This document shows positions 51,601-62,143 of a DNA stretch of 64,000 bases, in pieces (within the stretch, counting starts at the first letter, position 1; every line of letters begins with the position of its first letter). Made by a program: the position numbers and the translations under genes. Where the stretch lies: positions 1,736,001-1,800,000 of the forward strand of contig NW_027480463.1 of NCBI RefSeq assembly GCF_051401765.1. The letters are read 5' to 3'. The notes under the pieces were generated by a model that ran no database searches, was not told where the DNA came from, and was given only the letters and a program-made list of their open reading frames with translations. This stretch comes from Calliopsis andreniformis (lineage: Eukaryota > Arthropoda > Insecta > Hymenoptera > Andrenidae).

Positions 51601-52616
51601 CTCAATACTCAACCATCAATCCTCAATTCTCAATACTCAATAGATTATCCTGAACTCTCATGGTTCAATACTCAATCCACAATATCCAATAATCAAACCT
51701 CAATCCTCAAACATCAATTCTCAACACTCAATACTCAACACCCAGTCCTCTCTCTTCAATCCTCCATCCTCAATCCTCAATCCTCAATCCTCAATCTTCA
51801 ATCCTCAATACTCTATCTGCAATCCTCAATCCTCAATCCTCAATCCTCAATCCTCAGACCTCAAACAGCAATACTCAACCCTCAGTCCTCGTCCTCAATC
51901 CACAACCATCAATCCTCAATCCTCAATCTTCAATCATCAATATTCAATCTTCAGTCCTCAATCCTCAATCCTCAATCCTCAATCCTCAATCCTCAATCCT
52001 CAATGTTCAATACGCAATACCCAATCCTCAATCTTCAATCCGCAATACTCAATCCTCAATCCTCAATCCTCAATCCTCAATCCTCAATCTTCAATCCTCA
52101 ATACTCAATCTTCAATCCTCAATCCTCAATCCTCAATTCTCAATCCTCAATCCTCAATGCTCAGCCCTCAAACATCAATACTCAACCCTCAGAACGCGTC
52201 CTCAATCCACAACACTCAGTCCTCGATCCTCAATCTTCAATCATCAATATTCAATCTTCAATCCTCAATCCTCAATCCTCAATACTCAATCCTCAATCCT
52301 CAATGTTCTATCCTCAATACACAATCCTCATTCTTCAATCCTCAATCCTCAATCCTCAATCCTCAATCCTCTTTCTTCAATCCTCAATACCCAATCCTCA
52401 ATCTTCAATCCTCAATCCTCAATCCTCAATCCTCAATCCTCAATGTTCAATCCGCAATACCCAATCCTCAATCTTCAATCCTCAATCCTCAATCCTCAAT
52501 TCTCAACCCTCAATCCTCAGTCCTCAGTCCTCAAACCTCAATTCTCAACCCTCAATCCTCAATCCTCAATCCTCAAACCTCAATCCTCAATCCTCAATCC
52601 TCAATTCTCAACCCTC
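48659..52616 (+). repeat. Third, alpha-only copy of the higher-order unit
   Basis: Islands are A 49070, B-prime 49796, D 49991, B 50278, C 50558, A 51018 and B 51639. The shift from copy I is 18,052 at 49070, 18,059 after one inserted heptamer, and 17,326 from 51018 on. The last drop is exactly the 733-bp segment missing here. All alpha markers are present. No beta half precedes it, so the beta-alpha alternation breaks at this point. The 154-bp absence seen at 33.8 kb is shared. Confidence 0.88.
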
Positions 52617-54625
52617 AATCCTCAGTCCTCAGTCCTCAAACCTCGATCCTCAAACCTCAGCCCTCATCCTCAATGCTCAATCCTCAATACCCAATCCTCA
52701 ATCTTCAATCCTCAATACTCAATCTTCAATCCTCAATCCTCAGTCCTCAAACCTCAATTCTGAATCCTCAATCCTGCAACCTCAATGTTCAGCCCTCAGT
52801 CCTCAACAATCAGTTGTCAATCCTAAATCCCCAATAGAATATCCTCACCCCACAGTTTTCAATACTCAATCCTCAATCCTCAATCCTCAACCCTCAGTAA
52901 TCAATCCTCAATCTTCAATACTCAATCGTCAATCCTCAGTCCTCAATCCTCAATCCTCAATCCTCGTTCCTCAAATCTCAATCCTCAACCCGCAGTCCTC
53001 ATCCTCAATTCTCAATCCTCAATCCTCAATCCTCAATCTTCAATCCTCAATAATCAATCTCCAGTCCTAGATCCTCAATCCCCAATCCTCAATCCTTAAT
53101 CCTCAATCTTCAATCCTCAATCCCCAGTCCTCAATCTCCAATCCTCAATGCTCAGTCCTCAATCCTCAATCCACAGTCCTCAATCCTCAATCCTCAATCC
53201 TCAAACCTCAATCCTCAATCCTCAACTGTCAGTCCTCGTCCTCAATCCTCAACCCTCAATCATCAATCCTCTGTCCCAAATCCTCAATCTTCAATCCTCA
53301 ATCCTCAATACCCAATCTTCAATCCTCAATCCTCAATCCTCAATCCTCAATCCTCAACCCTCAATCCTCAATACTCAATCTTCAATCCTCAATCCTCAAT
53401 CCTCTATCCTCATTCTTCAATCCTCAATACCCAATCCTCAATCTTCAATCCTCAATCCTCAACCCTCAATCCTCAATCCTCAATCCTCAATCCTCAATCA
53501 TCAATCCTCAGTCCCAAATCCTCAATCTTCAATCCTCAATCCTCAATACCCAATCTTCAATCCTCAATCCTCAATCCTCAATCCTCAATCCTCAACCCTC
53601 AATCCTCAATACTCAATCTTCAATCCTCAATCCTCAATCCTCTATCCTCATTCTTCAATCCTCAATACCCAATCCTCAATCTTCAATACTCAATCTTCAA
53701 TCCTCAATCCTCAATCCTCGATCCTCAATCCTCATACTTCAATCCTCAACACCCAATCCTCAATGTTCAATCCTCAATCCTCAATCCTCAATTCTCAACC
53801 CTCAATCCTCAATCCTCAGACCTCAAACGTCAATACTCAACCCTCAGTCCTCGTCCTCAATCCACAACCCTCAATCCTCAATCCTCAATCTTCAATTCTC
53901 AATCCTCAATCCTCAATCCTCAACCTCAATCCTCAGTCCTCAAACCTCAATCCTGAATCCTCAATCCTGAAGCCTCAATCTTCAGCCTTCAGTCCTCAAC
54001 AATCAGTTGTCAATCCTCAATCCTCAATAGAATATCATCAATTCACAGATTTCAATACTCAATACTCAATCTGCAATCTTCAAATCTCTATACACAAACA
54101 TCAGTTCCCATCATTCAACCCTCAACACTCAGTCCCCAATCCTGAATCTTCAATCCTCAATCCTCAATCGTCGATCCTCAATCTTCTATACTCAATACTC
54201 AATCTTCAATCGTCCATCCTCAATCCTCAATCCTCAATCCCCAATCCTCAATCGTCACGCTTCAATCCTCAATATTCAATCTTCAATCCTTAATCCTCAA
54301 TCCTCAATCCTCAATACTCAATCCCCAATACTCAACCATCAATCCTCAATTCTCAATACTCAATAGAATATCCTGAATTCTCATGGTTCAATACTCAATC
54401 CCCATTCTTCAATCTTCAAACCTCAATCCACAAACATCAATTCTCATCACTCAACCATCAACACTCAGTCCTCAATCTTCAATCCTCAACCCTCAATCCT
54501 CAATCTTCAATCCTCAATACTCAATCTTCAATCCTCAATCCTCAATTCTCAATTCTCAACCCTCAATCCTCAGTCCTCAGTCCTCAAACCTCAATCCTCA
54601 AACCTCAGCCCTCATCCTCAATCCT
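52617..54625 (+). repeat. Copy of the 15.5-17.5 kb block
   Basis: The match to 15,475 onward has a shift of 37,142, then 37,135 (53,148 against 16,013), and later 37,324 (54,383 against 17,059). The last change reflects a net gain of 189 bp (27 heptamers), part of which is an internal repeat visible around 53,270-53,680. Islands are A-short 52833, A 54026 and D 54362. An E module lies at about 53,052-53,119. Confidence 0.83.
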
Positions 54626-55581
54626 CAACCTCCAATCCTCAATACTCAGTCTTCAATCCTCAATCCTCAATCCTCAATCTTCAATCCTCAATCCTCAATC
54701 CTCAATCCTCAATCCTCATTCTTCAATCCTCAATCCTCAATCCTCAACTCTCAATCCTCAATCCACAGTCCTCAATCCTCAGTCCACAAACCTCAAACCT
54801 GAATCCTCAATCCTGAATACTCAATCTTCAGACCACAGTCCTCAACAATCAGTTGTCAATTCTCAATGCTCAATAGAATATCATCAATTCACAGTTTTCA
54901 ATACTCAATACTCAATCTGCAATCTTCAAATCTCTATCCACAAACATCAATTATCATCACTCAACCCTCAACACTCAGTCCCCAATCCTCAATCTTCAAT
55001 CCTCAATCCTCAATCGACAATCCTCAATCCTCAATCCTCAATCCTCAATCCTCAGTCCTCAATCTTCAATCCTCAATCCTCAATCCTCATCCCTCAACCC
55101 TCATTCTTCAACCCTCAATACCCAATCCTCAATCTTCAATCCTCAATCCTCAATCCTCAACTCTCAATCCTCAATCCACAGTCCTCAATCTTCAATTCTC
55201 AATCCTCAATCCTCAGTCCTCAGTCCTCAAACCTCAATCCTCAGCCCTCAGCCCTCAGACTCAATCCTCAATCGACAATCCGCAATCCTTAACCTTCAAT
55301 CCTCAATACTCAATCTTCAATCCTCAATCCTCAGTCCTGAAACCTCAATTCTGAATCCTCAATACTGAGTCCTCAATCTTCAGCCCTCAGTCCACAACAA
55401 TCAGTAGTCAATCCTCAATCCTCAATAGAATATCCTCAATTCACAGTTTTCAATACTCAATCCCCATTCTTCAATCTTCAAATCTCAATCCACAAACATC
55501 AATTCTCATCACTCAACCCTCAACACTCAGTCCTCGATCTTCAATATTCAATCCTCAATCCTCAATCTTCAATCCTCAATA
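54626..55581 (+). repeat. 0.95-kb near-identical block, copy 1 (partner 60,241-61,196)
   Basis: Islands A 54872 and C 55424 recur at 60487 and 61039, a shift of 5,615 bases. The open frames at 54,866-55,354 and 60,481-60,969 translate identically, and I saw no base differences on reading. Marker differences from all other units include AATTATCATC in the A island and the GGGCTGAGGGCTGA-type doublet (plus strand TCAGCCCTCAGCCCTCAG) near 55,240. Confidence 0.92.
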
Positions 55582-58500
55582 CTCAATCTTCAATTCTCAA
55601 TCCTCAATTCTCAATCCTCAATGCTCAATCCTCAATCGTCAATCCTCAATCCCCAATCCTCAATCTTCAATCCTCAATCGTCAGTCCTCAATCCGCAATC
55701 CTCAATCTTCAATCCTCAATACTCAATCTTCAATCCTCAATCCTCAATCCTGAATCCTCAATCCTCAATCCTCAACCTTCAATCCTCAATACTCAATCTA
55801 CAATCCTCAATACTCAATCCTCAATCCTCAATCCTCATTCTTCAATCCTCAACACCCAATCCTCAGTCTTCAATCCTCAATCCTCAATCCTCAATTATCA
55901 ACCCTCAATCCTCAATCCTCAGACCTCAAACATCAATACTCAACCCTCAGTCCTCGTCCTCAATCCACAACCCTCAATCCTCAATCCTCAATCTTCATTT
56001 CTCAATCATCAATCCTCAATCCTCAATCCTCAATCCTCAGTCCTCAAACCTCAATCCTGAATCCTCAATCCTGAATCCTCAATCTTCAGCCTTCAGTCCT
56101 CATCAATCAGTTGTCAATCCTCAGTCCTCAATAGAATATCATCAACTCACAGTTTTCAATACTCAATACTCAATCTGCAATCTTCAAATCTCTATCCACA
56201 AACATCAATTCTCATCACTCAAACCTCAACACTCAGTCTTCAATCCTCAATCCTCAATCCTCAATTCTCAATCCTCATTCTTCAATCCTCAATACCGAAT
56301 CCTCAATCCTCAATGCTCAATCCTCGATCCTCATTCTTCAATCATCAATATTCAATCTTCTATCCTCAATCCTCAATCCTCATTCTTCAATCCTCAACAC
56401 CCAATCCTCAATCCTCAATCCTCAATCCTCAATCCTCAATCCTCATTCTTCAATCCTCAACACCCAATCATCAATCTTCAATCATCAATCCTCAATCCTC
56501 AATCCTCAACCCTCAATCCTCAATCGCCAGGCTTGAATCCTCAATACTCAATCTTCAATCCTCGATCATCAATCCTCATTCCTCAACCCTAATTCTTCAA
56601 CACTCAATACCCAATCCTCAATCTTCAATCCTCAATCCTCAATCCTCAACTCTCAATCCTCAATCCTCAATCCTCAATCCTCAATGTTCAATCCTCAATA
56701 CCCAATCCTCAATCCTCAATCCTCAATCCTCAATCCTCAATCCTCAATGTTCAATCCGCAATACCCAATCCTCAATCTTCAATCCGCAATCCTCAATCCT
56801 CAATCCGCAATCCTCAATCCTCAATCTTCAATCCTCAATCCTCAATCCTCAATCCTCAATCCTCAATCCTCAAGCCTCAATCCTCAGTCCACAAACCACA
56901 AACCTGAATCCTCAATACTGAATACTCAATGTTCAGACCACAGTCCTCAACATTCAGTTGTAAATTCACAATGCTCAACAGAATATCATCAATTCACAGT
57001 TTTCAATACTCAATACTCAATGCTCATTCCTCCCATCTTCAATCATCAATACTGAATCTTCAATCCTCAATCCTCAATCCTCAATGCTCAATCCTCAATC
57101 CTCAATATTCAACACTCATCCCTCAACCATCAATCCTCAATACTCAATCATCAATCCTCAATTCTCAATACTCAATAGAATATCCTGAATTCTCATGGTC
57201 CAGTACTCAATCCACATTACTCAATAATCAAACCTCAATCCACAAACATGAAATCTCAACACTCAATCCTCAACACTCAGACCTCTCTCCTCAATCCTCC
57301 ATCCTCAACCCTCAATCCTCAAGCGCCAATGCTCAATCCTCAATCCTCAACCCTCAATCCTCAGTCCTCAAACCTCAATCCCGAATCCACAATCCTGAAT
57401 CCTCAATCTTCAGCCCTCAGTCCTCAAAAATCAATTGTCAATCCTCAATACTCAATAGAATATCATCAATTCACAGTTTTCAATACTCAATACTCAATCT
57501 GCAATCTTCAAATCTCTATCCACAAACATCAATTCTCATCATTCAACACTCAACACTCAGTCCCCAATCCTTAATCTTCAATCCTCAATCCTCAATCCTC
57601 AATCCTCGATCCTCAATCTTCAATCCTCAATAATCAATCTTCAATCCTCCATCCTCAATCCTCAATCCTCAATCCTCAATCCTCAATCTTCAATCCTCAA
57701 CACCCAAACCTCAACCTGCAATCCTCAATTCTCAATCGTCAATTCTCAATCCTCAATCCTCAATCCACAGACCTCAAACATCAATACTCAACACACAGTA
57801 CTCGTCCTCAATCCACAACCCTCAATCCTCGATCCTCAATCTTCAATCATCAATATTCAATCTTCAATCCTCAATCCTCAACCCTCAATACCCAATCCTC
57901 AATCTTCAATCCTCAATCCTCAATCCTCAATCCTCAATCCTCAATCCTCAATCTTCAATCCTCAATCCTCAATACTCAATACTCAATGCTCAATCCTCAG
58001 TCCTCAATCCTCAGGCCTCAGACCTCAAACCTGAATCCTCAATCTTCAGCCCTCAGTCCTCTACAATCGGCTGTCTATCCTCAATCCTCAATAGAATATC
58101 ATCAATTCACAGTTTTCATTACTGAATACTCAATCTGTAATCTTCAAATCTCTATCCACAAACATCAATTCTCATCACTCAACCCTCAACACTCAGTCCC
58201 CAATCCTCAATATTCAATCCTCAATACTCAATACTCAATCCACAATCCTCAATCTTCAATCCTCAATACTCAAACTTCAATGCTCATTCCTCAATACTCA
58301 ATCCTCAATTATCAATACTCAATCGTCAATCTTCAATCGTCAGACCTCAATCATCAATTCTCAATCATCAATCCTCAATCTTCAATACTCAATCCTCAAT
58401 CCTCAATCCTCAATACTCAATCCTCAATCCTCAATCCTCTATCATCAATCCTCAATCCTCATTCTTCAATCCTCAATACCCAACCCTCAATCTTCAATCC

Positions 58501-60240
58501 TCAATCCACAATCCTCAATCCTCAATCCTCAATCCTCAATCCTCAATCTTCAATCCTCAATACTCAATCTTCAATCCTCAATCCTCAATTCTCAATTCTC
58601 AACCCTCAATCCTCAGTCCTCAGTCCTCAAACCTCAATCCTCAAACCTCAGCCCTCATCCTCAATGCTCAATCCTCAATACCCAATCCTCAATCTTCAAT
58701 ACTCAATACTCAGTCTTCAATCCTCAATCCTCAATCCTCAATCCTCAATCCTCATTCTTCAATCCTCAATACCCAATCCTCAATCTTGAATCCTCAATCC
58801 TCAATCCTCAATTCTCAATCCTCAATCCTCAATCCTCAGATCTCAAACAGCAATACTCAACCCTCAGTCCTCGTCCTCAATCCACAACCATCAACACTCA
58901 ATCCTCAATCTTCTATCATCAATATTCAATCTTCAGTCCTCAATCCTCAATCCTCAATCCTCAATCCTCAATCCTCAATGTTCAATCCCGCAATACCCAA
59001 TCCTCAATCTTCAATCCTCAATCCTCAATCCTCAATCCTCAATCCTCAATCCTCAATCCTCAATCCTCAGTCCACAAACCTCAAACCTGAATCCTCAATC
59101 CTGAATACTCAATCTTCAGACCACAGTCCTCAACAATCAGTTGTCAATTCTCAATGCTCAATAGAATATCATCAATTCACAGTTTTCAATACTCAATACT
59201 CAATCTGCAATCTTCAAATCTCTATCCACAGACATCAATTCTCATCATTCAACCCTCAACACTCAGTCCCCAATCCTCAATCTTCAATCCTCAATCCTCA
59301 ATCCTCAATCCTCGATCCTAAACCTTCAATCCTCAATACTCAATCTTGAATCCTCCATCCTCAATCCTCAATCCTCAACCCTCAATCCTCAATCGCCAGG
59401 CTTGAATCCTCAATACTCAATCTTCAATCCTCAATCCTCAATCCTCATTCCTCAACCCTCATTCTTCAACCCTCAATCCTCAATCCTCAATCCTCATTCT
59501 TCAATCCTCAATACCCAATCCTCAATCTTCAATCCTCAATCCTCAATCCTCAATTCTCAACCCTCAATCCTCAGTCCTCAGTCCTCAATCGTCAATCCTC
59601 AAACCTCAGCCCTCATCCTCAATGCTCAATCCTCAATCCCCTGTCCTCAATCTCCAATCCTCAATGCTCAGTCCTCAATCCTCAATCCACAGTCCTCAAT
59701 CCTCAATCCTCAATCCTCAATCCTCAAACCTCAACCCTCAATCCTCAACCGTCAGTCCTCGTCCTCAATCCTCAACCCTCAATCCTCAATCCTCAATCTT
59801 CAATCCTCAATACTCAATATTCAATCCTCAATTCTCAATCCTCAATCCTCAATCTTCAATCCTCAATCCTCAATACTCAATCCTCAATCCTCATTCTTCA
59901 ATCCTCAATACCCAATCCTCAATCTTCAATCCTCAATCCTCAATCCTCAATTGTCAACCCTCAATCCTCAGTCCTCAGTCCTCAGTCCTCAAACCTCAAT
60001 CTTCAACCCTCAGCCCTCATCCTCAATCCTCAATCCTCAATGCTCAATCCTCAATCTTCAATCCTCAATACTTAATCTTCAGTAATCAATCCTCAATTCT
60101 CAATCCTCAATACTCAATCCTCAATCGTCAATCCTCAATCCCCAATCCTCAATCTTCAATCCTCAATCCTCAACCCTCAACCCTCAATACTCAATCTTCA
60201 ATCCTCAATCCTCAATCCTCAATCCTCAATCCTCAATCCT
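55582..60240 (+). repeat. Diverged distal array with scattered A, B islands
   Basis: Islands start at 56130 (A), 56977 (A, truncated after six heptamers, seed AACAGAATATC), 57174 (B), 57454 (A), 58090 (A) and 59160 (A). The longest perfect CCTCAAT run I found, eight units, is at 59,014-59,069. No multi-kilobase near-identical partner is visible, apart from short shared stretches such as 58,560-58,720 with 17,200-17,350. No gene is present. Confidence 0.82.
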
Positions 60241-61196
60241 CAACCTCCAATCCTCAATACTCAGTCTTCAATCCTCAATCCTCAATCCTCAATCTTCAAT
60301 CCTCAATCCTCAATCCTCAATCCTCAATCCTCATTCTTCAATCCTCAATCCTCAATCCTCAACTCTCAATCCTCAATCCACAGTCCTCAATCCTCAGTCC
60401 ACAAACCTCAAACCTGAATCCTCAATCCTGAATACTCAATCTTCAGACCACAGTCCTCAACAATCAGTTGTCAATTCTCAATGCTCAATAGAATATCATC
60501 AATTCACAGTTTTCAATACTCAATACTCAATCTGCAATCTTCAAATCTCTATCCACAAACATCAATTATCATCACTCAACCCTCAACACTCAGTCCCCAA
60601 TCCTCAATCTTCAATCCTCAATCCTCAATCGACAATCCTCAATCCTCAATCCTCAATCCTCAATCCTCAGTCCTCAATCTTCAATCCTCAATCCTCAATC
60701 CTCATCCCTCAACCCTCATTCTTCAACCCTCAATACCCAATCCTCAATCTTCAATCCTCAATCCTCAATCCTCAACTCTCAATCCTCAATCCACAGTCCT
60801 CAATCTTCAATTCTCAATCCTCAATCCTCAGTCCTCAGTCCTCAAACCTCAATCCTCAGCCCTCAGCCCTCAGACTCAATCCTCAATCGACAATCCGCAA
60901 TCCTTAACCTTCAATCCTCAATACTCAATCTTCAATCCTCAATCCTCAGTCCTGAAACCTCAATTCTGAATCCTCAATACTGAGTCCTCAATCTTCAGCC
61001 CTCAGTCCACAACAATCAGTAGTCAATCCTCAATCCTCAATAGAATATCCTCAATTCACAGTTTTCAATACTCAATCCCCATTCTTCAATCTTCAAATCT
61101 CAATCCACAAACATCAATTCTCATCACTCAACCCTCAACACTCAGTCCTCGATCTTCAATATTCAATCCTCAATCCTCAATCTTCAATCCTCAATC
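60241..61196 (+). repeat. 0.95-kb near-identical block, copy 2
   Basis: This is the partner of 54,626-55,581, in the same orientation. It begins at the CAACCTCCAATCC landmark (60,241) and ends just after CAATCCTCAATCTTC near 61,190, where copy 1 continues with ACTCAAT and this copy with CCTCAAT. It lies inside otherwise diverged flank sequence, so it is a recent local duplication. Confidence 0.92.
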
Positions 61197-62143
61197 CTCA
61201 ATCCTCAAACCTCAATCTTCAATCCTCAATCCTCAATACTCAATACTCAATGCTCAATCCTCAACCTTCAATCCTCAATACTCAATCTTCAATCCTCAAT
61301 CCTCAATCCTCGATCCTCAATCCTCAATCCTCAAACCTCAATCTTCAATCCTCAATACTCAATCTTCAATCCTCAATATTCAATCCTCGATCCTCAATCC
61401 TCAATCCTCAATCCTCAATCTTCAATCCTCAATACTCAATCTTCAATCCTCCATCCACAATCCTCAATCGCCAGGCATGAATCCTCAATACTCAATCTTC
61501 AATCCTCGATCCTCAATCCTCGATCCTCAATCCTCAATCCTCAAACCTCAATCTTCAATCCTCAATACTCAATCTTCAATCCTCAATCCTCAATACTCGG
61601 TCCTCAATACTCAATCGCCAGTCTCCAATCCTGAATACTCAATCTTCAATTCTCAATCCTCAATCCTCAATCCTCAATCCTCAATCCTCATTCTTCAATC
61701 CTCAATACCCAATCCTCAATCTTCAATACTCAATCCTCAATCCTCAATACTCAATCCTCAATTCTCAATCCTCAATCCTCAATCTTCAATCCTCAATACT
61801 CAATCTTCTATCCACAATTCTCAATCCTCAATCCTCAATCATCAATCCTCAATCATCAATCCTCAATCTTCAATACTCAATCCTCAACGCTCAATCGTCA
61901 ATCCTCAATCCTCAACCATCAATCCTCAATTCTCAGTACTGAATAGAATATCCTGAATTCTCAGGATTCTATAGTCAAACCTAAATCCTCAACCCTCAGC
62001 CCTCATTCTCAATCCTCCATCCACAATCTTCAAACCTCAATCCTCATTCCTCAGTCCTCAAACCTCAATTCTGAATCCTCAATCCTGCATCCTCAATCTT
62101 CAGCCCTCAGTCCTCAACAATCAGTTGTCAATCCTCAATCCCC
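61197..62143 (+). repeat. Heptamer array with one B-prime island
   Basis: The B-prime island starts at 61942, with a changed context (GTACTGAATAGAATATCC). Several CCTCGAT and ACTCGGT variants cluster at 61,310-61,600. The open frames at 61,250-61,480 and 61,477-61,956 are heptamer translation. No gene is present. Confidence 0.8.
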
